Shown: piece by piece, positions 10,253-20,306 of the stretch
Layout: the number at the start of each line of letters is the position of its first letter
How positions within the stretch are numbered: the stretch's first letter is position 1
Source: Eucommia ulmoides
Taxonomy: Eukaryota > Streptophyta > Magnoliopsida > Garryales > Eucommiaceae
Assembly (NCBI GenBank): GCA_016647705.1
Contig: CM028330.1
Coordinates: 29,158,649-29,222,648, forward strand
Length of the DNA stretch: 64,000 bases
Direction of reading: 5' to 3'
Notes under the pieces: generated by a model
Seen by the model: the letters and a program-made list of their open reading frames with translations, nothing else
The model's database searches: none
What the model was told of the DNA's origin: nothing
Translations under genes and position numbers: made by a program

Positions 10253-11606
10253 TGGTAGCACATAAATACGTTGCTACTTTCACCGCACGTGTACCAGTTA
10301 AGTTCTAGTAGTGGCAAGAGTAATGATTATCGTATCCGCAGGGATTGGTGTAGATTATCGTTGAGTACCATAATTGTCATAACCTAACTTTATTTAGGCA
10401 ATAAAAATGTATTTTTTTTTTAATAATAAATATACTAAATTAATTATCTAATTAAACTAATTAATCTAAAATACTAATATAGTTGTATGACATTTATGGG
10501 AAAATAATTTCCTAGGGATTAACTTTGTTCATTTAAACGTGTTCATTTCAATCTAGTTTATATTAACAGCGTTCATCCAATTTGACAATCTCGGTATCGA
10601 AATCTCATTAACTACCTCTCCCGAGTGTAAAGTGAATAAATAAGTGACTTCATGTCAACGTCGAAGTCTCCCTAGAGCGTCTATACGACACTTGGTCACA
10701 TGAGTCTCATCCCAACGTCATGGATTGTAAACTTTCTAACTCTCTCCCTGGTTATTAGATTGTCGCGTTGTGTTTAAACCCTAGTTAGAATCTGGGGTTA
10801 CCTCTCCCAAGAAGCAAACTCCATATTCTCAATATATCTAAACAAGCATATAAACGTGGACGAACAATAAACAAAATTGGATAAACAATAACAACCATTA
10901 AAAAAACATCGATTTTATATAAACAACATTTACATGAAGTCAATCAAGCCCTAGACAATATATGTTTAGCTATACATGGTCCTAACAAAATATAGAACAA
11001 AATATATGCTAAGCATATACAAAATAATCGACCAAATCTAAGAGATAAAGAGAGAAACGAGGATACTAGCCGTTATCTGAAGAATCGACGCTAAAACCGC
11101 TCTGAGAACATTTCCTCTTCTTCGCGTGGTGATCTTCTCTTGGTTGATCGACTATGGAGTTCTCAAGACTTCCGAAAACGTCTACTCAATGTTTAGGGGA
11201 GAGGCAACGATATTTATAGGATCCAAAATATCTCAAAATATGCTAAAATGTTAAGCTCCTGATCGCTGCAGCGGTGGAGAGGTCGGTGACTTTTTGGCGG
11301 GTGACCGTTGCAGCGATGGAGGTCTCTGCATTTTGACCGTTGCAGCGGTGGAGCCTTCAGCAACTCTCTGTATTTTCACCACTGTAGCGATGGATGTAGG
11401 TTCATGATATTGACATTTTTGCCCTTTTTCTCCACTGTTCTTCCACCGACTTGCTCGTTTATGGACCGTTTTGGTCCCTTTTAACCCCAAATACCTAGTT
11501 CATAACGAAACAAATAAAAACATATTAAAATATAATAAATTGCTATAAAAATACTCGAAAACTACCAAAATATGCTTGGGAATAAATAGATAAATTACAC
11601 CTATCA
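10253..11606 (-). repeat. Element C 5' LTR
   Basis: 1354 bp. On the minus strand it starts TGATAGGTGTAATTTATC at 11606 and ends GCTACCA at 10253. It has CTGCAG-type palindromes at 11265-11400 and a TATAAATA box on the minus strand at 11211-11218. Phased AT tracts of the AAAATATC type lie between the palindromes and the TATA box. Confidence 0.86.
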
Positions 11607-11981
11607 CCAACCCACTCAAAATCTTCTATAATTACACTCAAATCTCCCTCAAAATCTAAAACTCTACCCTAAATCACCACAAATCCCCATCCAAAAACTA
11701 TATACACCAAATCTGTTCAGCTTCTCAACATGAGCTCTAGTGAAGTATCTAGTGTTGGGAGTCTTGATCATTGATTGAATTGATAGTTGGGTGCATTGTG
11801 TTTTTTTGATACATGAATGCTTAGTATGGTGAAGCTTGGTGTTGGATTTGGGTGGTTTGTTTGGTAAGTTCGCTTGTGGTATTCAATCGCGTTCTCATTG
11901 GTGAAAGAAATTTGTAGTACCAAAGTTAATTGGTAATTCCTGTTGGTTATTGGTTAACAAACTCCGTGTTCTTTAGTCACA
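11607..11981 (+). other. Leader-like DNA upstream of the Transposase_32-like ORF
   Basis: No ORF. It opens with an A/C-rich stretch (ACCCACTCAAAATCTTC ... CTCAAAATCTAAAACTCTACCC) of the kind I recall as a 5' leader in plant elements carrying Transposase_32-like ORFs. This sequence family is not found elsewhere in the window. Confidence 0.4.
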
Positions 11982-12424
11982 ATGCCGGTGAAGTCCAATT
12001 CAAAGAGAAGAAAATGTGAAGGTTCCAGTTCAAGAAACCTGGATCCTGTCCAAGATTTTAACTTGAGTAGATTTATCTCCAAGGAAATAGAAGATCATTT
12101 TAATAGGTATGCAAAGTCATAGTCTTGCCTTCAAAAAAGGGAATTCGATGCTGAACTTAGCGATTTACCTGACGGAATATCGATTGTTATTCAAGCTAGG
12201 AATTGGTGTAATTATTGCAGACCTCCAGCGCTAAGTTCCATCACTCTTGTCAAAAAATTCTAAGCAAATGCAATGTGTTGCAAGAACAACAGGGTAAAGG
12301 TTCGGAATCAATATGTTAATTTCAATTCTCAAACGATTAACCTTCACTTGGGCTTGTCTGCACCGGAGATTAACGAGCATAATAAAAAGGCAACGTTTGA
12401 GTCCAAGTATCTAAAGAAAATCTA
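11982..12424 (+). pseudogene. Transposase_32-like putative plant transposon protein, decayed
   Basis: One reading frame from ATG 11982 to TAA 12423-12425 is broken only by TAG at 12120-12122 and TAA at 12261-12263, with no frameshift in 147 codons. It starts with a basic region (KSNSKRRKC), then FISKEIEDHFNRYAKS, NWCNYCRPPALSSITLVKKF, NRVKVRNQYVNFNSQTIN and LHLGLS. That order (W..F..P, VREFYAN-like, VRGK.V.F....IN..LGL) is the layout I know from the 'putative plant transposon protein' domain (PF20167), often carried by Athila-type elements. It ends where the LTR of element H begins, so it is probably truncated by that insertion. Function is unknown. Confidence 0.6.
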
Positions 12425-13883
12425 ATGAGTGGTTTATTGACCAACAAATCAAGTACATTTAAATTCAAATATTTGTGTATTTTCAAGCACTTTTGTTAGT
12501 TTAATGTGTTTTTGTATTGTTTTATAGGTTTTTGAATAAATGGGTGAAAAGATGCAAATTCGGTACAGGTTCAGTAACTTCAAGGCCAATTTTGAACATA
12601 ATTACATTTGATTTTGGAAAAAATCAAAACATGGAAGTTGTATATCTCAGTCTTATTGTTCCATAGGTTTTTGAATCACCTCAATCGGAGTTTGTACAAG
12701 AAAGGTACGGCTAAAACGAAAATCTTGTATCGGCACTGCCTTGACTATTGCTGCAGCGACCACTTCCACCACTGCAACAATCATTCCCATCCCTACAGTA
12801 GTGATCCGGTTATAAGTTACTTCCCTTTGATCATTGCAGCGATGCCCCCTATCGCTGCAGTGACCTGGCACCACCTGGTAAATATATTTTCACATATTTT
12901 TGAGATATTTTGAATTTGTCTTGATATCCTCTCATTCCCAACACCCTATACACATTTTTGGGAATATTTTAGACCTTTAAGAACATACCAACTAAGAGGG
13001 TAATTAATTTGGAGAAGAAGAAACACAATTGGAGCGGACTTAGAGGACGTGGAATTGTCTATTGTTCAAATTTGGCTATTCACCTTTGTTTCTCTATTTT
13101 ATTCTTAACTTTGGCTAGTTGTTTTGATGATGTTTAACTCATTTGTTGTTGAATATTTGGTTATGTCCATGTGTAGATAAACATCTATTATCTTGGGAGT
13201 GATTTGTTTATGAATATGTTGTTTGCGTAAATCTATGTTTCGTTAACTAATTGTTCATCCCAATTCGATTGTGTCTACGTTTTATTACTTCCATTATATG
13301 CTTGTTATGATATATTGGTTGATTTGAGAATACGAGGTTTGACACTTAGGAGAGGTAACCCCGGATTCGGACTAGGGTTTAAACACAACGCGACGTTCTA
13401 ATGTTTCGGGAGATTATTAGAAAGTGTGCAATCTGTGAGGTTGGGGCGAGACTCATGTGAGCGTTTAGATGATAGATAGGGATATCAGTGTTGACACAAG
13501 TTGCATATTCATACACTTTATACTCGGGATAGATAGTGAATGATTTTTCGATACCTAGATTGTCGGATAGTTTGAATACCGTTAATGTAAACTAGACTAA
13601 ATCAAACACGTTTAAGTGAACGAAATTAATGCCTAGATAATCTATTCCCATGAACGTCATTATTAGTATTGTAGTTTAATTAGTTATAATTTTAGTTTAG
13701 TTTATCTTATATCAAAAACCCAAAAAATTCTATCGCCTAGAGAAACTTCGGTTACGATAATTGCAGTACTTAACGATAATTTAATCCAATCCATGTGGAT
13801 ACGACAACCCTTCTCATCACTATTCTATTAAAACTTGACCCGTACACTTGCGGTTAAAGTAGCGACGAATAATTCCGATACCA
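12423..13883 (+). repeat. Element H 5' LTR
   Basis: 1461 bp beginning TAATGAGTGG (TGATGAGTGG in the 3' copy) and ending CCGATACCA. The palindrome region (12750-12870) is weaker than in other copies (GCTGCAGCGACC, CATTGCAGCGATG, ATCGCTGCAGTG). Phased AT tracts follow at 12879-12915. Confidence 0.83.
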
Positions 13884-13889
13884 AGTTTT

Positions 13890-13907
13890 TGGCGCCGTTG
13901 CTAGGGA
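13890..13907 (+). other. Primer-binding site of element H, tRNA-Asp type
   Basis: TGGCGCCGTTGCTAGGGA has two mismatches to the tRNA-Asp complement and follows the LTR end by the usual AGTTTT spacer. Confidence 0.88.
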
Positions 13908-14020
13908 TTGGTTTTTAGATTATTGCCGATATTGTGAAAAAGTAACTAGAATTTAATTTAGGTATTTATTTTATTTTAATTTTTATTTTTAGTTTTGTTT
14001 ATCTTTTAAGGTACTTGAAA

Positions 14021-14790
14021 GTGTTTAATCAACAAGTGCTATTGCATTTTTTTCAACGAGATTCCGAGCCGTTTTATTGTGATTGGGATAGATACAAAGA
14101 TTGTCTCATTCGGTTCCCAAATCATCGTTTCCCGAGAGAGTGTCAACTACTGGACTTCCTCGACAGGTTACTAGCTGCAACAAGAACTTGGGTGGAAGGA
14201 GAAAACGGTACGACCTCTTTTAACCAACTAACCGTAGATGAAGCCTATTGGTTGTTGGAAGGCATGGAAGAGTTTGATTTTTAGAGTTGGAATTATTCTA
14301 TAGGCTACCAAAGCTTGGGGGATAGTACCACTGTTTCGGCGCCATGCATTGACACCCCGGACCAACATGTGGAGTCTTCTTACACCCTGAAATTGATGTG
14401 ATGGTAAAGTTTCTTGAGACTCAAATTGGTCAGCTTATTTTCTTTATTGAGGCCAAGTCAGAAGTGGTGGCATTGAGAGATACATAAGTCACATCCATAT
14501 GTGAAAGCCACCATGAGGAACCGGGTACGAGCAGGAGGAACTTGATGCCATCACCGATCCAAGACGATCACATCTACGAGGATGCGATGTGGCTCACCTA
14601 TCCTCTCCTATTTCCAACACTGTTCACCAAGTACATGAGCCGGAGTCGAGTCACGTTGAGACTATATGCCATACATTTCCACATTTCGCCAAGCTTCAGG
14701 GCATTCTAAACCAAGACCCATATGTTGTATTGTATGACACATACTATGGGTGGAAACTACTCTTTGACGATCCCTTCTCCTTGTTAAGCT
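14021..14790 (+). pseudogene. Athila-like Gag pseudogene of element H
   Basis: The start codon has become GTG (VFNQQVLLHFFQ). The frame then holds DSEPFYCDWDRYKD, FPRECQLLDFLDRLLAATR, TWVEGENGTTSFNQL, TVDEAYWLLEGMEEFDF, then a stop and WNYSIGYQSLG. The middle (after QHVESS) and the PPLEIHIV region are deleted, the frame shifts, and the tail reads LYDTYYGWKLLFDDPF. The left two thirds are the cleanest reading of the Athila-like Gag core on the plus strand. Confidence 0.75.
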
Positions 14791-14807
14791 GAGGACATTA
14801 AACCAAG

Positions 14808-14899
14808 AGCTTCTTGGGAGACAACCCAAGTTTTCAAAAAAATCAATTTATCACCGCCGACTACACTCGGAGGTAAGATTGTCTCGCCTCCCAGGTACG
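14808..14899 (+). other. Post-gag hairpins of element H
   Basis: Hairpin 1 is CTTGGGAGACAACCCAAG at 14813-14830. Hairpin 2 is GGAGGTAAGA..TCTCGCCTCC at 14870-14892, with two mismatched stem positions. The order and spacing match element A. Confidence 0.6.
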
Positions 14900-15139
14900 T
14901 GTTCAAAACCACCTTCATCACTATAATGTATGTTATTTGTTAAGTTGGATGTTGGGTCACTGTAGACATTGCCCGCTCTGAGTTGGGGGGGGGGGGGGGG
15001 ATGTTTTGTATGCTTTATAATAAGATATCTTTTTGTTAGTTATGCAATTTAAGTTAAAATGTAGTTGTGGTTCATGCATGTTTAGTAGTACGTTGTTGTG
15101 TTGTAGATATTAGTGTAATGTATACATTTTTGTGTTTAG

Positions 15140-15275
15140 TGCTGGTGTAATTTATCTATTTATTCCCAAGCCGGTTTTGTTAATTTTCGAGTATTTTTAT
15201 AGCGTTTTATTGTGCTTTAATAATTTATTTATTTATTTTGTCTTAAACTAGGTATTTGGGATAAAAACAAAAAAA

Positions 15276-15306
<31 letters not shown>

Positions 15307-16537
15307 GAGAGGGACTAAAATGGTTCTTAAATGATCAAAGCGGTGGAAGAATGGTGGATAAAAAGAGAAAAAAGACTAAAATTAGATCCTGCATCCACCG
15401 CAGCAGCGATGAAAATACAGAGAGTTTGTTGAAACTCCATCGCTATAGTGGTTAGGCCACCGCGGCAGTGGTCAAAATACAGAGAACTCCACCGCTGCAG
15501 CGGTCAACCACCAAGAATCCCACCGACCTATCCACCCCTGCAGCGGTGAATCCACTACTTCAGTGGTCATGCTGCAGATATTTTGAATATTTTAGGATAT
15601 TTTGAGAAATTTTGAATCCTATAAATATAGCTCCTATTCTCCCCAAACAAGAAGTGGACATTTTTGGGAGTCTTAAGAGCTCCAAGGCCATTCCACCAAT
15701 AGAAGATCGCAACGCGAAAAAGGAGGAAGCGTCCTCGGAGTGATTTTAACGGCGAATCTTTGGATAACGACTAGTCTCCTCGTTTCTCTCTTATATTAGT
15801 TATTTGTTTACGTATGTTTAGCTTGTATTTAGTTGTAGTTAGGGCTACGGCCATGTGTAGCTAAACATATATTGTCTAGGTATTGATTAACTTCATGAAA
15901 ACGTTGTTTATATAAAATCTATGTTTCATTAATGGTTGTTCGTATTTATCCGATTGTGCTTACTGTTATTCTATGTTTATATGCTTGTTTAGATATACTG
16001 ACAATACGAGATTTGACAGTTAGGAAGTGTAATCCCGAATTCGGACTAGAGTTTAAACACAACGCGATGATCTAATAACCTGGGAGGGAGTTAGAAAGTG
16101 TGCAATCATTGACGTTGGGGCAAGACTCATGTGACTAAGTGTCGTATAGATGCTTTAAGGGGACTTCGACGTTGATGCAAAATCACATATTCATTCACTT
16201 TACACTCGGGAGAGGTAGTGAATGAGATTTTGATACAGATTGGAACGAACACGTTTAAGTGGACGAAGTTAATCCCTAGGAAGCAATTTTCCATAAACGT
16301 CATACCAATATATTAGTATATTAGATTAATTAGTTTAATTAGATAATTAGTTTACTATATTAATTATATAAACTAAAATTTTTATCGCCTAGATAAAGTT
16401 AAGTTATGATAATCGTGGTACTCTACGACTATCTAATCCAATCCCTGTGGATACGACAACCCTTACTTTTCCAATCTATACTAAAACTTGACCCCGTACA
16501 CTTGTGGTGAAAGTAGCGACGTATCTACGCGCTATCA
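15140..16537 (+). repeat. Element I 5' LTR
   Basis: 1398 bp starting TGCTGGTGTAATTTATC and ending GCTATCA. Features in order are an A-rich tract (15263-15310) absent from the 3' LTR, CTGCAG-type palindromes (15400-15570), T-tracts spaced ~10 bp (15576-15616), TATAAATA at 15619-15626 and the conserved terminal block. This is the clearest promoter layout in the window. Confidence 0.87.
15400..15626 (+). promoter_or_regulatory. LTR promoter of element I: palindromes, phased T-tracts, TATA box
   Basis: Palindromes include CCACCGCTGCAGCGGTC and CCCTGCAGCGGTG. They are followed by GATATTTTGAATATTTTAGG and two further TTTT runs, with T-runs 9, 10 and 10 bp apart. TATAAATA then begins at 15619. The layout is what an RNA polymerase II LTR promoter with an upstream element would look like; function is inferred. 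Confidence 0.6.
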
Positions 16538-16543
16538 TTTTTT

Positions 16544-16561
16544 TGGCGTTGTTACCGGGGA
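16544..16561 (+). other. Primer-binding site of element I, tRNA-Asp type
   Basis: TGGCGTTGTTACCGGGGA has three mismatches to the tRNA-Asp complement, all of C-to-T or G-to-A type. Confidence 0.85.
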
Positions 16562-16684
16562 TTGTGTTTTTAGAGTGTTGTTGATATTGTGAGTAAATAA
16601 CTTGATTTTAATTTAGGCATTTCTTTTGTTTATAATTTTTTCTTTGTAGTTTTGTTTTTTGTTTTTCCTGCAGGGTACTTGAAG

Positions 16685-17673
16685 ATGTTAGATTAATAGG
16701 TACTTTTGCATTTTTTTCAACGGGATTCCAAGCTATTTTATAGTGCTTGGGATTGATGCAAGGAATTGATTTTCCAGTTTTTGAATCATTGTTTCCCGAA
16801 GAAGTGTCAACTACTGAACTTCCTCAATGGGTTATTAGCCGCAACCAGAAATTCGGTTGAAAGAGAAAACGGTACCACATTTTTTGACCAATTAACCGCG
16901 GACGAAGCCTATTGCTTATTGGAAAACATGGCCAATTATGATTATTACTATTGGAATTATTCAACAAGCTACCAAAGCTTGGGGGATAGTTTCACCACCA
17001 CGGTGCCATGGATTAACACTCTGGTTCAAGATGTGGAGTCTTCTCCCACCCTGGAAGAGATATTAGCTGAATTTATGAGGGAGACTCAAGCGTTTTGGAG
17101 TGAGACGAATGACTGGCTAAATGAGGATGAGGATCGTCTTGATAATATTAAGACGGTCTACGCCAAAATCGATGTGACTGTAGCATCTCTTCAGACGCAA
17201 ATCGGTCAGCTTATTTGCTTGATTGAGGCGAAGTCAGACGCGGTGGCACTGAGAGATACACAAGCCATATCATGTGAGAGCCACTGTGAGGAGCCAAAAA
17301 CGAGTGGAAGGATCTTGAGAGAGTTCAACTATGATACTCGAATGAGACGGGAACCCAAGCATAGATCGACGATTGTGATTCTTCACGGTTAGATATCCAA
17401 ATTGTGATGCCACCACCGATCCAAGACGATCACATCTGCTAGGATCTGATGTGTCTCACTTATCCTTCGCTGCCAAAAATAATTCTTTTTTATACCCACC
17501 AAGCACATAAGCCAGCAACAAATCGAGTTGAAAGCTCTGGCCAATCAATGCCAAATCTCGCAAGTCTTGAGGGCGTACTGAATCAAGACTTGTATATGGT
17601 GTTGTATGACACGTACTATGGGAGGAAATTTCTCTTTGACGAGAACTCTTCCATGTCGGGCCAAGTACAATAA
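16685..17673 (+). pseudogene. Athila-like Gag pseudogene of element I (near full length)
   Basis: 989 bp, close to the ~328-codon length of element F. From ATG 16685 codons 4-5 are stops. An open stretch runs from 16766 to 17392 with CQLLNFLNGLLAATRN, FDQLTADEAYCLLENMANY, WNYSTSYQSLGDSF, PTLEEILAEFMRETQAFW and VASLQTQIGQLICLIEAKS. One frameshift near 17330 moves the tail to another frame (17449-17673), which encodes SSGQSMPNLASLEGVLNQDL and VLYDTYYGRKFLF. The N-terminal half resembles Athila Gag. I do not recognise the C-terminal third, but it is shared by all gag-bearing copies here. Confidence 0.8.
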
Positions 17674-17684
17674 ACCACGCACTT

Positions 17685-17765
17685 CTTGGGAGGCAACTCA
17701 AGCCCAAAAATAAATTAGATCCATCACTGCCAACTTGATTTGGAGGCAAGAATCTATCACCTCCT
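17685..17765 (+). other. Post-gag hairpins of element I
   Basis: CTTGGGAGGCAACTCAAG (17685-17702) and GGAGGCAAGAATCTATCACCTCC (17741-17763). Both carry stem mismatches, consistent with decay after insertion. Confidence 0.55.
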
Positions 17766-19226
17766 AGGTACATGTTCCAAACCCCTTTCGTCAGCATGCT
17801 TTATTTCATATGTTAATATTGATGATTGGAATATTCTGGACACTGACCGTTTTAAGTTTGGGGGTGATGTGTAATATGTTAGTATGTTTAATTGTGTTGT
17901 TTAGTTTATTGTGTGCATGTTTGTTTAGTGTAAAATGTGTTTATATTTGTTGTTGTTGCATGCTGAGTTTTACGTTTATCGGGGCCATTACCCGATGATG
18001 ATATTACCCACTAGTTTTTTGTCGAGGTCAAGGGTAATGCCCATGCATGTGTGTTTTGTGTGCTTGACAATGTCATTTTGGTAAAAGTTATTGTAGATCC
18101 TAATTTGCACGAGCACGTAAACTCAATGTATAGTTATTCAATTAATTTGAGGACAATTATCAATTAGCCAAACTCAAAACAATTTAAGGATTCTAGAACC
18201 TAATTGAGGGGAAACTTGAGGCAAAATCCTAGGCCAGGTAGTTCAGGAGATATGATTTAGGCATTCATTTGATTCACTTGAGCCTTTGAAGCTTACCTTG
18301 TAATATGCTTATCCCTTGTTACCCTATCGAAGCCTATAATGCTGTTTCAATTATGTACACATAACAAATACCCTGGCCAATTGAATTCTTTCCAAACCTA
18401 TATCGCTGAATCGAATGCACAATTTGGTAAATCAAGTTAGCATTCGTATATGCTACTTAAATTGAGCGGTTAGGTTTAGGGCGAACTTTTGATTGGTTCG
18501 GTATTCGAGTACTCATTTGTCATTGTATTTTCATTTTAATCATACCCATGAAATTCTAATAATCAAATAAGTTTGGGGGTGTAGTATGTTTAAAAAAAAA
18601 CATATGTAAATATAGTTCAATTTCTGTTTTTATTAACAAGTGAGTACGTCGGTCTTAAATATATGTTCAGGGTTGTTTCAATTTATCTATGGGTATGAGT
18701 GTGATAAGTGTTGTACCTTGGGTATTGTCAAGTTAATGACGTTAACCTATTTTATTTTTCCGATATACCCTTGGCCATTTTCCCAAAATCGAACCAAGTC
18801 ATTTTGATCTTTATGATCTGCTTAGCCTACATTAGTGGAAAGTGGAACCCAATTAGGTGTATGGATATCCTAATCCTTTATAGTATAAGTCATGAGTTTC
18901 GTTAGTGGATACTCCAATCTGGTCGTTGTATAGTTATATTATTGAGTTTCGCACACACACATTAAAAAGATCTAGAATGGCATTTACCATTATTGAATGT
19001 CGAAATTCTAGAACATCACATGGTGCATTTTACTCCTGAACTCAATAATATTTGGGGGTTGTTGAGGAAAAAATGTTTTGGTCAATAGACGAATTCAAAA
19101 CTCGCATATCGTTATGTTTAGATTGTTTGTGTTTAGGTTGTTCATATTCTTTAATTTAGTTATGTTTTTTATTTTAGTGTGAGTGTTTTGCTCGAAGACT
19201 AGCAAAATTTTAAGTTCGAGGGTATT
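17766..19226 (+). other. Element I non-coding 3' internal region
   Basis: 1.46 kb with no convincing ORF. Three G-rich motifs share AAGTTTGGGGG: at 17854 (followed by TGATGTG), at 18569 (followed by TGTAGTATG), and the terminal polypurine tract TTAAGTTCGAGGGTATT at 19210-19226 before the 3' LTR. Confidence 0.75.
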
Positions 19227-20306
19227 TGATAGGTGTAATTTATCTATTGATTCCCAAGTTGGTTTTGTTAGTTTTTGAGTATTTTTATAGCGTTTTATTG
19301 TGTTTTAATACATTTTTATTTATTTTATCTTAAATTAGGTATTTGGGATGAGAAGGGAATAAAACGGTCCTTAAATGATTAAAGCGATCAACCGCCAAAA
19401 ATCCCACCGACCTATCCACCGCTGCAGCAATCATGCTGCAGATATTTTAGGATATTTTGAGATATTTTGAATCTTATAAATATTGTCCTTATTCTCCCTA
19501 AACAAGAAGTAGACATTTTTGGAAGTCTTGAGAGCTCCAAGGCCATTCGACCAATAGAATATCACAATGAGAAGAAGGAGGAAGTGTTCTTGGAGCGGTT
19601 TTAGCGGCGAATCTTCGGATAATGGCTAGTCTCCTCATTTATCTCTTAGATAGGTTGTTTGTTTAAATATGTTTACCATGTATTTAGTCGTATTTAGGGT
19701 TACGGCCATGTGTAGGTAAACATATATTGTCTAGGTATCGATTGACTTCATGAAAACGTCATTTATATAAAATCTATGTTTCGTTAATGGTTGTTCGTGT
19801 TTATCCAATTGTGTTTACCGTTATTCCATGTTTATATGTTTGTTTAGATATACTAGGAATACAGGATTTGACACTCAGGAGAGGTAACCCCGAATTCGGA
19901 CTAGGGTTTAAACACAACGCGATGATCTAATAACCCGAGAGGGAGTTAGAAAGTGTGTAATCAATGATGTTGAGGCAAGACTCATGTGATCAAGTGTTGT
20001 ATATACGCTAGAGAGGGACTTCGGCGTTGATGCGAAGTCACATATTTGTTCACTTTACACTCGAGAGAGGTAGTGAATAGGATTTCGATACAGAGATTGT
20101 CAGATAGGAAAAACGTCATTAATGTAAACTAGATTGAAACGAACACGTTTAAGTGGACGAAGTTAATCCCTAGGCAATAATTTTTCTTAAACGTCATACT
20201 GTCTAATCCAATCCCTGTGGATACGACAACCCTTACTCTTCCAATCTATACTAAAACTTAACCCGTACACTTGCGGTGAAAGTAACGATGTATCTACATG
20301 CTACCA
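19227..20306 (+). repeat. Element I 3' LTR (internally deleted)
   Basis: 1080 bp, against 1398 bp for the 5' LTR. It lacks most of the palindrome block (only 19405-19445 remains) and ~130 bp near the 3' end, between ACGTCATAC and TGTCTAATCC. TATAAATA is at 19475-19482. It ends CTACCA. Confidence 0.85.

Larger units (their letters stand above)
8072..11606 (-). mobile_element. Element C: 5' half of an Athila-like non-autonomous element
   Basis: Minus-strand 5' LTR (10253-11606), PBS, gag and part of the 3' non-coding region are present. The 3' LTR is not in the window, because the element is interrupted at 8071 by element B and presumably resumes to the left of position 1. At 8072 the sequence starts in the middle of the 3' internal region (GTGTGTGCGAAACTCAATA), the same stretch found intact at 32677-32700 in element D. 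Confidence 0.83.
15140..20306 (+). mobile_element. Element I: complete Athila-like non-autonomous element nested in H
   Basis: 5' LTR 15140-16537, PBS, gag, hairpins, ~1.5 kb non-coding region, polypurine tract and 3' LTR 19227-20306. On both sides the flanks are the 3' internal region of element H, which resumes at 20307. The flanking pentamers TTTAG (15135-15139) and TTTTG (20307-20311) match at four of five positions, consistent with a decayed target duplication. No pol is present. Confidence 0.88.
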
